From Curvibacter cyanobacteriorum (lineage in GTDB: Bacteria > Pseudomonadota > Gammaproteobacteria > Burkholderiales > Burkholderiaceae_C): a stretch of 64,000 bases of DNA. Position numbers and translations under genes: made by a program. This document shows positions 24,053 through 34,500 of this stretch, piece by piece; the first letter of the stretch is position 1, and the number at the start of each line of letters is the position of its first letter. The notes below the pieces were generated by a model. It was not told the DNA's origin. It searched no databases and saw nothing but the letters and a program-made list of their open reading frames with translations. The DNA lies in assembly GCF_028649475.1 (NCBI RefSeq), contig NZ_JAQSIP010000011.1, positions 86,285-150,284 of the forward strand, in the 5' to 3' direction.

Positions 24053-25309
24053 ATGACTGACACCCTTTCTGCGGCCCAGGCCGTTCCGTTGCGCCAGCCC
24101 TCGCCGGCGCGCCTGACCCTCCTGGCCGCTGCCGCCGCACTGAGCGCGGTGCTGGCCGGCTGCGGTCCCACCAATGCCCAGGGCGGCCCCGGCGCAGGCG
24201 CGGGCGGCCCGCCCCCCACCGAAGTGGGCGTGGTCACGGTGACCCCAGGCGACGTGGGCCTGGTGACCGAGTTGCCCGGCCGCCTGGAAGCCTCGCGCGT
24301 GGCCCAAGTACGCGCCCGTGCCACCGGCATCCTGCAGGAGCGCCTGTTCCGCGAAGGCAGCGATGTGAAGGCCGGACAGCCTTTGTTCCAGATCGATGCC
24401 GCGCCGTACAAGGCCAGTTTTGACAGTGCCCAGGCCGCCGTGGCCAAGGCCGAAGCCAACCTGATGCAGACCTCGGCCCAGCTGGCCCGCTACAAGCCGC
24501 TGATCGAAGCCAACGCCATCAGCAAGCAAGACTACGTGAACGCCGAAGCAGCCCAGAAGCAAGCCGAGGCCGATGTGGCGTCGGCCAAAGCAGCGCTGCA
24601 AACCGCCAAGATCAACCTGGGCTACACCACGGTGACGTCGCCGATCGCGGGTCGCATTGGCCGCGAGTTGGTGACCGTGGGCGCCCTGGTGGGCCAGAGC
24701 GAAGCCACCCAGCTGGCCGTGGTGCAGCAAATCGACCCGCTGTATGTGAACTTCACGCAGTCGGCCGCCGAGGTGATGAAGCTGCGCCAGGCCTTGGCCA
24801 ACGGCCAGTTCAAGCGCGCCAATGGCGCGGAGGCGGCCAGCGTGCGGCTGGTGCAAGACGATGGCACGGAGTACCCGCGCGCGGGCAAGTTGCTGTTCTC
24901 CGACCTGACGGTGGACAGCGGCACGGGCCAGATCACCCTGCGTGCCGAAGTGCCCAACCCCGGCGGCCAGTTGCTGCCGGGCCTGTATGTGCGGGTGCGC
25001 CTGGAGCAAGCCCAGGCCAGCAACGCCATCACGCTGCCGCAGCAAGCGGTGACGCGCAGCGGCCAGGGTGACGTGGTGATGGTGGTCAGCCCCGAAGGCA
25101 AGGTCAGCCCGCGCCCCGTCAAGGTGGCCACGGGCAAGGGCAACCAATGGGTGGTGCTGGACGGCCTGAAGGCCGGCGAGCAGGTGATGGTCGACGGCTT
25201 CCAGAAGCTGCGCGGCGACGCCCCCGTGAAGGCCGTGCCTTGGCAAGCCCCGGGCACCAAGGCCCCGGCCGCTGCCCCCGCTGCGGCCGCGCCGGCCGCC
25301 AAGTCCTGA
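24053..25309 (+). CDS. RND efflux periplasmic adaptor (membrane fusion protein), pump 1
   Basis: 418-aa AcrA/MexA/TtgA-type adaptor, anchored in the inner membrane as a lipoprotein (lipobox LAGC, Cys37) and bridging the RND pump to the outer membrane channel. Family landmarks are VTELPGRLEASRVAQVRARATG (barrel/lipoyl half), the helical hairpin, INLGYTTVTSPIAGRIG and the C-terminal LPGLYVRVRLEQ. The start ATG at 24053 (MTDTLS) was preferred over an upstream in-frame ATG lying inside the operator. It is followed 12 bp later by the pump gene. Confidence 0.95.
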   Translation: MTDTLSAAQAVPLRQPSPARLTLLAAAAALSAVLAGCGPTNAQGGPGAGAGGPPPTEVGVVTVTPGDVGLVTELPGRLEASRVAQVRARATGILQERLFREGSDVKAGQPLFQIDAAPYKASFDSAQAAVAKAEANLMQTSAQLARYKPLIEANAISKQDYVNAEAAQKQAEADVASAKAALQTAKINLGYTTVTSPIAGRIGRELVTVGALVGQSEATQLAVVQQIDPLYVNFTQSAAEVMKLRQALANGQFKRANGAEAASVRLVQDDGTEYPRAGKLLFSDLTVDSGTGQITLRAEVPNPGGQLLPGLYVRVRLEQAQASNAITLPQQAVTRSGQGDVVMVVSPEGKVSPRPVKVATGKGNQWVVLDGLKAGEQVMVDGFQKLRGDAPVKAVPWQAPGTKAPAAAPAAAAPAAKS

Positions 25310-25321
25310 GGAGCCTGACAC

Positions 25322-28300
25322 ATGGCGAAGTTCTTCATTGACAGGCCCATTTTTGCCTGGGTGATCGCACTGTTCATCCTGGTGCTGGGCGGGGTGTCCA
25401 TCACCCAACTCCCGATCTCGCAGTACCCGCCGGTGGCGCCGCCCTCGGTGGTCATCAACACCAGCTACCCGGGCGCTTCGGCCCAGACGCTGGAAGACAG
25501 CGTGATCAGTGTGATCGAACGTGAAATGAACGGCTCCCCGGGGCTGATCTACATGGAATCGGTCAGCCAAGCCGACGGCACCGGCTCCATCACCCTGAGC
25601 TTTGAACCGGGCACCAACCCCGACCTGGCCCAGGTGGATGTGCAGAACCGGCTGTCGCGCGCCACCCCACGCCTGCCCAGTGCGGTGACGCAACAGGGCG
25701 TGCGCGTGGACAAGTCGCGCAGCAACTTCCTGCTGTTCATCATGCTGTCCTCGGACAACGGGGCCTACGACCCGATCGCGCTGGGCGACTACGCCTCGCG
25801 CAACGTGATCCCTGAAATCCAGCGCCTGCCCGGCATTGGCCAGGCCCAGCTGTTCGGCACCGAGCGCGCCATGCGCGTGTGGATCGACCCGGCCAAGCTG
25901 ACGGGCTACAACCTGTCGCCGGCCGATGTGAACGCGGCCATCAAGGCGCAAAACGCCCAGGTGTCGTCGGGGGCCATCGGTGACCTGCCCAACATCGCGG
26001 GCCAGGGCATTGCCGCCACCGTGGTGGTGAAGGGCCAGTTGGCCAGCGTCGAGCAGTTTGGTCGCATCGTGCTGCGCGCCAACGTCGACGGCTCCACCGT
26101 GCGACTCAAGGACGTGGCCCGCATCGAGCTGGGCGCGCAAACCTATGGCACCTCCGCGCGCCTGAACGGCAAGCCCGCCACCGGCATCGGCGTCCAGCTG
26201 ACGCCCACCGGCAACGCGCTGGCCGCCGCCAATGCGGTGAAGGCCAAGATGAACCAGCTGCAAGGCTTCTTCCCCGAAGGCATGTCGTACTCGATCCCCT
26301 ACGACAGCTCGGGCTTCGTGAAGATCTCCCTGAGCCAGGTGGCCGAGACCCTGGTCGAAGCCGTGGTGCTGGTGTTCCTGGTGATGTTCCTGTTCCTGCA
26401 GAACTGGCGCTACACCGTGATCCCGACCATCGTGGTGCCGGTGGCCCTGCTGGGCACCTTTGCCACGCTGCTGGCCCTGGGCTTCTCGATCAACGTGCTG
26501 ACCATGTTCGGCATGGTGCTGGTGATCGGCATCGTGGTGGACGACGCCATCGTGGTGGTGGAGAACGTCGAGCGCATCATGAGCGAGGAAGGCCTGCCGC
26601 CACTGGAGGCCACCCGCAAGGCGATGGGACAGATCTCGGGCGCCATCATCGGCGTGACCGTGGTGCTGATCTCGGTGTTCGTGCCGCTGGCTTTCTTCAG
26701 TGGCTCGGTGGGCAACATCTACCGCCAGTTCTCGGCGGTGATGGTGTCGTCGATCGCGTTCTCGGCCTTCCTGGCCCTGTCGCTGACGCCGGCGCTGTGC
26801 GCCTCGCTGCTCAAGCCCGTCGACCCCTCGCACCATGAGAAGAAGGGTTTCTTCGGCTGGTTCAACCGCAGCTTCAACCGCGGCGCCAAGCGCTATGAAG
26901 GCTGGGTGGCCCGGATGCTCAAGCGCGCGGGCCGCTACATGGTGATCTATGTCGCCATCGTGGCCGCTGCCGGGGTGATCTACACCCGCCTGCCGACCTC
27001 GTTCCTGCCCAACGAAGACCAGGGCACGATGCTGGTGAACGTGCAGCTGCCGCCAGGCGCCACCATCGAGCGCACCCGCGACGTGATGGAAAAGGTCGAA
27101 GCCTTTGTGCTGAACCAGCCCGAGGTCAAGAGCATGGTCGGGGTGCTGGGCTTCAGCTTCTCGGGCCAAGGCCAGAACGCGGCCCTGGGCTTTGTGACCC
27201 TCAAGCCCTGGGACGAACGCCATGGCGAAGAACACTCGGCACAGGCCCTGGCCGGCCGCGCCTTCGGGGCACTGATGGGCATCCGCGATGCCTTCATCTT
27301 CCCGCTGAGCCCGCCGCCCATCCCTGAACTGGGCAATGCCACCGGCTTCACCTTCCGGCTGCAAGACCGCGCCGGCAAGGGCCACGATGCGCTGATTGCC
27401 GCCCGCAACCAGTTGTTGGGCATGGCCTCGCAAAGCAAGGTGCTGACCCAGGTGCGTCCGGACGGCCTGGAGGATGCGCCGCAACTGCAGATCGACATCG
27501 ACCGCGACAAGGCGCAAGCGCTGGGCGTGCCGTTCGACAGCATCAACACCGCCATCTCGACGGCGCTGGGCTCGACCTATGTGAACGACTTCCCGAACCA
27601 GGGTCGTCTGCAACGGGTGGTGGTGCAGGCCGATGCACCGTCGCGCATGCAGCCGGACGACATCCTCAAGCTGCGCGTGCCCAACAGCCAGGGCAACCTG
27701 GTGCCGATGTCGTCGTTTGCCAGCACCCGCTGGGCCAATGGCGCCATGCAGACGGTGCGCTACAACGGCTACCCCGCCGTGCGCATCAGCGGCGGGGCCG
27801 CCCCGGGCCGCAGCACCGGTGAAGCCATGGCCGAGATGGAGAAGCTGGCCGCGCAACTGCCCCCGGGCTTTGGCTACGAGTGGACCGGTCAATCGCGCGA
27901 AGAAAAGCTCGCCGGCTCGCAGGCCGTGATCCTGTACGGCTTTGCCGTGCTGGCCGTGTTCCTGTGCCTGGCCGCGCTGTACGAGAGCTGGTCGATCCCG
28001 CTGTCGGTGATCCTGGTCGTGCCCCTGGGCGTGCTCGGGGTGCTGCTGGCCACCTTGCTGCGGGCGTACTCGAACGACGTGTACTTCCAGGTGGGGCTGA
28101 TCACCATCATCGGCTTGTCGGCGAAGAACGCGATTCTGATCATCGAGTTCGCCAAGGACCTGCAGGCGCAGGGGCGTGGCGTGATCGAGTCGGCCCTGGC
28201 CGCCGCGCACCTGCGCTTCCGCCCCATCGTCATGACCTCGCTGGCCTTCATGCTGGGCGTGGTGCCCCTGGCGATCGCCACGGGGGCGGGCTCGGCCAGC

Positions 28301-28495
28301 CAGCGGGCCATCGGCACCGGGGTGGTGGGCGGCATGATCACCGGCACGGTGCTGGCGGTGTTCTTTGTGCCCGTGTTTTTCGTGGTGGTGCGCACCCTGT
28401 TCAAGGGCAGCGAGCGCCAGCGCAAGATGTACGCCGAACACGCCAAGAACGCTGGCGTGGGTGAAGCGGCGAATGGAGGACATTCCCATGAGTAA
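25322..28495 (+). CDS. RND multidrug efflux transporter (HAE1/AcrB-like), pump 1
   Basis: 1057-aa proton-driven exporter of drugs, dyes or solvents, trimeric in the inner membrane. It begins MAKFFIDRPIFAWVIALFI, typical of AcrB, TtgB and MexB. TM4 carries the proton-relay Asp pair in GIVVDDAIVVVENVERI and TM10 the Lys in GLSAKNAILIIEFAK. Two large periplasmic loops contain SRATPRLPSAV and FPNQGRLQRVVVQAD-type motifs. The 3' end overlaps the outer membrane factor gene by 8 bp. Confidence 0.97.
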   Translation: MAKFFIDRPIFAWVIALFILVLGGVSITQLPISQYPPVAPPSVVINTSYPGASAQTLEDSVISVIEREMNGSPGLIYMESVSQADGTGSITLSFEPGTNPDLAQVDVQNRLSRATPRLPSAVTQQGVRVDKSRSNFLLFIMLSSDNGAYDPIALGDYASRNVIPEIQRLPGIGQAQLFGTERAMRVWIDPAKLTGYNLSPADVNAAIKAQNAQVSSGAIGDLPNIAGQGIAATVVVKGQLASVEQFGRIVLRANVDGSTVRLKDVARIELGAQTYGTSARLNGKPATGIGVQLTPTGNALAAANAVKAKMNQLQGFFPEGMSYSIPYDSSGFVKISLSQVAETLVEAVVLVFLVMFLFLQNWRYTVIPTIVVPVALLGTFATLLALGFSINVLTMFGMVLVIGIVVDDAIVVVENVERIMSEEGLPPLEATRKAMGQISGAIIGVTVVLISVFVPLAFFSGSVGNIYRQFSAVMVSSIAFSAFLALSLTPALCASLLKPVDPSHHEKKGFFGWFNRSFNRGAKRYEGWVARMLKRAGRYMVIYVAIVAAAGVIYTRLPTSFLPNEDQGTMLVNVQLPPGATIERTRDVMEKVEAFVLNQPEVKSMVGVLGFSFSGQGQNAALGFVTLKPWDERHGEEHSAQALAGRAFGALMGIRDAFIFPLSPPPIPELGNATGFTFRLQDRAGKGHDALIAARNQLLGMASQSKVLTQVRPDGLEDAPQLQIDIDRDKAQALGVPFDSINTAISTALGSTYVNDFPNQGRLQRVVVQADAPSRMQPDDILKLRVPNSQGNLVPMSSFASTRWANGAMQTVRYNGYPAVRISGGAAPGRSTGEAMAEMEKLAAQLPPGFGYEWTGQSREEKLAGSQAVILYGFAVLAVFLCLAALYESWSIPLSVILVVPLGVLGVLLATLLRAYSNDVYFQVGLITIIGLSAKNAILIIEFAKDLQAQGRGVIESALAAAHLRFRPIVMTSLAFMLGVVPLAIATGAGSASQRAIGTGVVGGMITGTVLAVFFVPVFFVVVRTLFKGSERQRKMYAEHAKNAGVGEAANGGHSHE

Positions 28496-29948
28496 GACCC
28501 GTCAAGCGCTGTCGCGCTCCACCCTGCGCAGTGCGCCCACGGCCCTGGCCTTGGCCCTGCTGCTGGGGGGCTGCAGCATGATCCCGACCTACGAGCGCCC
28601 GGCCAGCCCCACGGCGGCCAGCTACCCGCGGGTGGCGGGCAAGGACGCGGCCGATCCGGCGGGCCCGAGCGCCGCCGAACTGCCCTGGAACCGCTTTTAC
28701 AGCGACGCGCACCTGCGCCAGCTGATCGAGCTGGCCCTGGCCAACAACCGGGACCTGCGGGTCTCGGTGCTGAACATCCAGCAGGCGCAAGCGGCGTTCC
28801 AGATCAAGCGGGCCGACCTGTTCCCGACCGTCAACCTGGCCGGCAACCTGAGCAGCAACCTGAACGGTGCCGGCAATGTGAGCAAGCTCTACAGCGCGGG
28901 CCTGTCGGTCAGCGCCTGGGAGCTGGACTTCTTCGGTCGCGTGGCCAGCCTCAAAGAACAGGCCCTGGCCCAGTACCTGGCCACCGACGAAGCCCGCAAG
29001 GCGGCCCAGATCAGTTTGGTGGCCAGCGTGGCCAACGGCTGGCTGACGCTGCAAGCCGACCAGGAACTGCTGAACCTGACGCGCCAGACGCTGGCCTCGC
29101 GCGAGGACTCGGTGCGCCTGACCCGGCTGCGCTTTGACAGCGGTGCGGCCTCCGAACTGGACCTGCGCCAGGCCGAGTCGCTGGCCGAAAGCGCCCGCGC
29201 CACCCAGGTGCAACTGCAACGCCAACGCGCCCAGGACGAAAACGCCCTGGTGCTGCTGCTGGGCCAGGCCTTACCGGCCGAGATCAGCAACAGCCTGGCG
29301 CAAAGCTCGCTGGGCCAGACGCGCCTGCCCGACGTGCCCGCGGGCCTGCCCTCGGACCTGCTGACCGCCCGCCCCGACATCCGTCAGGCCGAGCAGTCGC
29401 TGCTGGCGGCCAACGCCAACATCGGTGCCGCGCGCGCAGCGTTCTTCCCGCGCATCACGCTGACCGCCGGCTACGGTTCGGCCAGCGGCCAACTCTCGGG
29501 CCTGTTCAAGGACGGGTCCTGGGGCTTCACGCCGACGCCGCAGATCGTGCTGCCGCTGTTCGACGCCGGCCGCAACCAGGCCGGACTGGACACCGCCAAG
29601 GCCGGCCGCGATATCGCTGTGGCCCAGTACGAGAAGGCCATCCAGAGCGCCTTCCGCGAGGTGGCCGATGCGCTGGCCGGCCGCGACACACTGGGTGACC
29701 AGCTGAAGGCCCTGGAGGCCCAGGCCCTGGCCGACACCCGACGCCTGAAGCTGTCCGAACTGCGCTACCAGAGCGGCGTGGCCAGCTACCTCGATCTGCT
29801 CGATGCCCAGCGCACGCTGTTTGCCACCCAGCAGTCGCTGGTGCAGACGCGACTGGCCCAGCTGCAAAGCCAGGTCACGCTGTACAAGGTGCTGGGCGGG
29901 GGCTGGACAGCGCCCACCACCACCGCGGCGGCCACCCCCAACCGCTGA
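28488..29948 (+). CDS. RND efflux outer membrane factor (OprM/TtgC family), pump 1
   Basis: 486-aa outer membrane channel lipoprotein (lipobox LLGGC, Cys29) of the NodT family. It carries two OEP repeats: WELDFFGRVASLKEQALAQ in the first and LFDAGRNQAGLDTAKA in the second, and the DIRQAEQSLLAANANIGAARA segment. The start ATG at 28488 overlaps the pump gene stop, so all three pump genes form one operon. Confidence 0.95.
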   Translation: MSKTRQALSRSTLRSAPTALALALLLGGCSMIPTYERPASPTAASYPRVAGKDAADPAGPSAAELPWNRFYSDAHLRQLIELALANNRDLRVSVLNIQQAQAAFQIKRADLFPTVNLAGNLSSNLNGAGNVSKLYSAGLSVSAWELDFFGRVASLKEQALAQYLATDEARKAAQISLVASVANGWLTLQADQELLNLTRQTLASREDSVRLTRLRFDSGAASELDLRQAESLAESARATQVQLQRQRAQDENALVLLLGQALPAEISNSLAQSSLGQTRLPDVPAGLPSDLLTARPDIRQAEQSLLAANANIGAARAAFFPRITLTAGYGSASGQLSGLFKDGSWGFTPTPQIVLPLFDAGRNQAGLDTAKAGRDIAVAQYEKAIQSAFREVADALAGRDTLGDQLKALEAQALADTRRLKLSELRYQSGVASYLDLLDAQRTLFATQQSLVQTRLAQLQSQVTLYKVLGGGWTAPTTTAAATPNR

Positions 29949-30250
29949 CCTGCCGCGGGCCAGGTCAGCGCCCGCCAACTGCCTGCCGGAACGACTCAGA
30001 CGACTGACGACGTCCGGGACGCCAACAGGCCGTGATGTGATGTGTTAGGCCGCCACGGCCTGTCCCTCTGGAGCCGCCCAACGGTCGGTCCAGGGGGCAC
30101 TTCCACCAGCTTTGTTCAAGCCTCGGCGACGCCGAAACACAAAGGGACAAAGACCAGATCGGTGATTTCTTTTGTTGCGCTTTCGAACATGAACCCCGAC
30201 GGATGATCCGGATGCACTCCATTGCCCCCCCGGATTTCGGAAGGAAAGCC
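29949..30250. other. Spacer between the two RND operons
   Basis: About 300 bp without a gene. It holds two perfect palindromes, AGGCCG-CCA-CGGCCT (30047-30061) and TCGGCG-A-CGCCGA (30123-30135). No T-rich tract follows either, so terminators are not certain; they could be operators of the second operon. An AAGGAAAG ribosome binding site precedes the ATG at 30251. Confidence 0.5.
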
Positions 30251-31525
30251 ATGCTCCGCGTACCGTCTCTTGTCGACCGCTCAGACCGTCGATCCCCTTG
30301 GTCCCGCGCATCCCTGGGCGCGGTCATCGCCCTCAGTGTCGGCGCCTTGATCGGCGGCTGCGACCGCCACGCCCCTCCCACCCAAACCGCGGCACCGCCC
30401 GCTGAAGTGGGGGTGGTCGTCGTGAAGACCTCAGCGGTTGGTTTGCAGACCGAACTGCCCGGTCGGGTGGAACCCTTTCGCAGCGCCAACATCGCGGCGC
30501 GCGTGGCGGGCGTGCTGCAAAAGCGCTTGTTCGTCGAAGGCTCGGAGGTGCGCGCCGGGCAGCTGCTCTACCAGATCGATCCAGAGCCCTTCAAGGCCGC
30601 CTATGACAGCGCCACCGCAGGCCTGCTGAAGTCCGAGGCCACGCTGGCCCAGGCGCAAGACGTGCTCAAGCGCTACACCCCGCTGGCGGTGGACGGCGCA
30701 GTCAGTCAACAAGCGCTGACCACGGCCCAGCTCAATGTGCAACAGGGCCTGGCCGACGTGGCCAGCGCCCGCGCCAACGTGCAGACGGCACGCCTGAACC
30801 TGGGCTACGCCAGCGTCAGTTCGCCGATTGCCGGGCGCGTCAGCCAGACCCAGGTCACCGAAGGGGCCCTGGTTGGCCAAGGCCAGGTGACCCCGCTGAC
30901 CACGGTGCAACAGATCGACCCGGTCTACATCAACTTCACCCAATCGGCCGACGACGTGCTGCGCCTGCAGCGCAGCCTGGAACAGGGCCAACTCAAGCGC
31001 GTGCCCGGCAGCCAGGCGGCCAGCGTGCGCATCCTGCTGCCCGACGGGACGGCCTACCCGCTGCCCGGCAAGCTGTTCTTCTCGGGCGTGACCGTGGACA
31101 CCAGTTCGGGGCAGATCACGCTGCGCGCCGAGGTGCCCAACCCGAACCGGGTGCTGCTGCCCGGACTGTATGCACGGGTGCGGCTGGAACAAGCCGAAGC
31201 CAGCGAAGCCATCTTGCTGCCCCAACAAGCGGTGACCCGCACCCAGTCGGGCAACACCGTCATGGTGGTGGCCGCCGACGGCCAGGTCAGCACGCGCGCC
31301 ATCCAGGTCAGCGGCACGTCCGGTGGCCAATGGGTGGTGCTCGCGGGCCTGCAGCCGGGCGAGCAGGTGATGGTGGATGGCTTCCAGAAGCTGCGGGGCA
31401 AAGCCCCGGTGAAACCCGTGCCGTGGACCGGCGCCAAGGCCGCGGCAGCCCCCCCCAGCGCCACGCCGGCCGCCGCCCCCGCGACCGAGGCCAAGCCGGC
31501 CACCGCCCCGGCGGCCAAGTCCTGA
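30251..31525 (+). CDS. RND efflux periplasmic adaptor (membrane fusion protein), pump 2
   Basis: 424-aa adaptor closely similar to that of pump 1 along its length (shared ELPGRVEPFRSANI-type start, LNLGYASVSSPIAGRVS, LPGLYARVRLEQAEAS, GEQVMVDGFQKLRG). Lipobox IGGC gives Cys37. The C-terminal tail is Ala/Pro/Lys-rich. The start at 30251 is chosen for AAGGAAAG six bases upstream; an in-frame ATG at 30203 is possible. First gene of a second tripartite operon with no regulator gene of its own. Confidence 0.95.
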   Translation: MLRVPSLVDRSDRRSPWSRASLGAVIALSVGALIGGCDRHAPPTQTAAPPAEVGVVVVKTSAVGLQTELPGRVEPFRSANIAARVAGVLQKRLFVEGSEVRAGQLLYQIDPEPFKAAYDSATAGLLKSEATLAQAQDVLKRYTPLAVDGAVSQQALTTAQLNVQQGLADVASARANVQTARLNLGYASVSSPIAGRVSQTQVTEGALVGQGQVTPLTTVQQIDPVYINFTQSADDVLRLQRSLEQGQLKRVPGSQAASVRILLPDGTAYPLPGKLFFSGVTVDTSSGQITLRAEVPNPNRVLLPGLYARVRLEQAEASEAILLPQQAVTRTQSGNTVMVVAADGQVSTRAIQVSGTSGGQWVVLAGLQPGEQVMVDGFQKLRGKAPVKPVPWTGAKAAAAPPSATPAAAPATEAKPATAPAAKS

Positions 31526-31538
31526 GGAGCCGCAGTCC

Positions 31539-34500
31539 ATGTCCAATTTTTTCATCAGCCGACCGATCTTCGCCTGGGTGATCGCCCTGTTCGTGATCGT
31601 GCTCGGCTGCGTCTCCATCACCCAGCTGCCCATCGCGCAGTACCCGCCCGTGGCGCCGCCCAGCGTGGTGCTCAGCATCACCTACCCCGGCGCCTCCGCC
31701 GAGACGCTGAAGAACAGCGTCATCACGGTGATCGAGCAACAAATGAACGGCGCCACCGGCATGCTCTACATGGAGTCCGTGGCGCAGGCTGACGGCACGG
31801 GCACCATCACCCTGAACTTTGATCCGAGCATCGACCCGGACATGGCCCAGGTGGACGTGCAGAACCGGCTCAGCGCAGCCACCCCCCGGCTGCCCGCCGC
31901 GGTCAACCAGCAGGGGGTGCTGGTGACCAAGGCGTCGAACAACTTCCTGTTGTTCCTGATGCTGTCCTCCGACGACCCCAACACCAACCCGATCGACATT
32001 GGCGACTACGTGGCACGCAATGTGATGCCCGAGATCCAGCGCATCGACGGCGTCGGTCAGGTCCAGCAGTTCGGCACCGAGCACGCGATGCGCATCTGGC
32101 TCAACCCCGGCAAGCTGGTGTCCTATGGGCTGTCGCCGGCCGATGTGAACTCGGCGATTTCGGCGCAGAACGCCCAGGTCGCGTCGGGTGTGATCGGCGA
32201 CCTGCCCCAGGTGAGCACGCAGGAGATCTCCGCCACCGTGCTGGTGGACGGCCAACTGGCCTCCATCGAGGCCTTTGGCGACATCGTGCTGCGCGCCAAC
32301 CCGGATGGCTCCAGCGTGCGCGTCAAAGACGTGGCGCGGCTGGAGATCGGTGGCGCCAGCTACGCCACGTCGGCCCGACTCAATGGCAAACCGGCCTCGG
32401 GCCTCGGCGTGCAACCCGCGAACAAGGGCAATGCCCTGGCCACGGCCACCGCCGTGCGCAAGAAGATGCACGAGCTGGAGCGCTACTTCCCCAAGGGGAT
32501 GAAGTGGGCCATGCCTTACGACACGTCGGCCTTCGTCAAGATCTCCATCGGTGAAGTGACCGAGACCCTGTTCGAGTCGCTGCTGCTGGTGTTCGTGGTG
32601 ATGTTCCTGTTCCTGCAGAACTGGCGCTACACCCTGATCCCGGCCATCGTGGTGCCCGTGGCCTTGCTCGGCGGCTTCATTGCGATGCTGCTGATGGGGC
32701 TGTCGATCAATGTGCTGTCGATGTTTGCGATGGTGCTGGTGATCGGCATCGTGGTGGACGATGCCATCGTGGTGGTGGAGGCCGTGGAGCGCCTCATGAG
32801 CGACGAGGGCTTGGCCCCCATCGATGCGGCGCGCAAGGCCATGGGCCAGATCTCCGGCGCCATCATCGGCATCACGGTGGTGCTGATCTCGGTGTTCGTG
32901 CCGCTGGCCTTTTTCAGTGGCTCGGTGGGCAACATCTACCGTCAGTTCTCGGTGGTGATGGTGTCGTCGATTGCCTGCTCGGCCTTCCTGGCGCTGACCC
33001 TGACCCCGGCGCTGTGCGGCTCGATGCTGAAGGCCATCCCGCCCGGCAGCGAACAGAAAAAGAAAGGCTTCTTTGGCTGGTTCAACCGCGGCTTTGACCG
33101 CACCGCGAGCGGCTATGAAAGCTGGGTTGCGCGCCTGCTCAAACGCGCGTTGCGCTACCTGGTGATCTACGCGGCCATCATCGCCGCGGCGCTGCTGATC
33201 TTCGAGCGCCTGCCCACCTCCTTCCTGCCCGACGAGGACCAGGGCAACATCATGGTCAACGTGCAACTGCCCCCCGGCGCCACCTCCAAACGCACGCTCG
33301 AGGTGGTGCAGGAGATGGAAACCTACCTGCTGCAGCAACCCGAGGTGGAGAGCATGGTCAGCGTGCTGGGTTACAGCTTCTCAGGCAACGGGCAGAACGC
33401 GGGTCTGGCGTTTGTGACGCTCAAGGACTGGACCCAGCGCGTGGGCCCCGAGCACTCGGCCCAGGCCCTGGTGGGGCGCGCCTACATGGCGCTGCTGAAG
33501 GTGCGTGACGCCTTCATCCTGCCGCTGAACCCGGCCCCGATTCCCGAGTTGGGCAACTCGTCAGGCTTCACCTTCCGACTGCAGGACCGTGGCGGCAAAG
33601 GCCACGCGGCCCTGAACGCGGCCCGCGACCAGTTGCTGGGGGCGGCGCTCAAGAGCCCGCTGCTGGCCCAGGTGCGGATGGACGGCCTCGACGACGCGCC
33701 CCAGTTGCAACTGGTGATCGACCGGCAGAAGGCCCAGGCCCAGGGGGTCGACTTCTCGGCCATCAACACCGCCTTGTCGACGCTGATGGGGTCGGACTAC
33801 GTGAACGACTTCCCGAGCAACGCCCGCATGCAGCGCGTGCTGGTGCAAGCCGACGCGGCTTACCGCATGCAAGGCGAAGACCTGCTCACGTTCCAGGTGC
33901 AAAGCGCCAGCGGCAAGCTGGTGCCGCTGTCGACCTTTGCCACCACGCACTGGACCACCGGACCGATGCAGTCGGTGCGCTACAACGGCTACGACGCCGT
34001 GCGCATCAGCGGCAACTCCTCGCCGGGCCACAGCACCGGGGAGGCGATGGCCGAAATGGAGCGCCTGGCGGCCGAGCTGCCCAGTGGTTTTGGCTACGAA
34101 TGGACGGGCCAATCGCTGCAAGAGAACTCGGCAGGTTCGCAGTCGATGGTGCTGTACGGCTTCGCGCTGCTGGCGGTGTTCCTGTGCCTGGCGGCGCTGT
34201 ACGAAAGCTGGAGCATCCCGATCTCGGTGCTGATGGTGGTGCCGCTGGGCCTGCTGGGCACCGTGGTGGCCACCTTGCTGCGCGCCTACTCGAACGACGT
34301 GTACTTCCAGGTCGGCCTGATCACCATCATCGGCCTGTCGGCCAAGAACGCGATCATGATCGTGGAGTACGCCAAGGACACCCAGGACAGCGGCAAAGGC
34401 ATCGTGGAGTCCGCGCTCGAGGCGGTGCGCCTGCGCTTCCGGCCCATCATCATGACCTCGCTGGCGTTCGCGCTGGGCGTGCTGCCGCTGGCCATCGCCA

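Noticed and set aside
24146..24180. A second start region for the RND adaptor upstream (23930)
   Set aside because: That Met lies within the TetR operator, and its peptide has no family similarity; the lipoprotein signal begins properly from 24053.
23945..28489. A 1514-codon open frame on the minus strand, His/Gly/Gln-rich
   Set aside because: It lies antisense to the RND adaptor and pump genes of pump 1. Long open antisense frames are expected in GC-rich DNA, and the composition is typical of reverse-complemented coding sequence.
31308..33338. Minus-strand 676-codon open frame
   Set aside because: Antisense shadow of the second RND adaptor and pump; same His/Gly-rich composition and no domain recognised.
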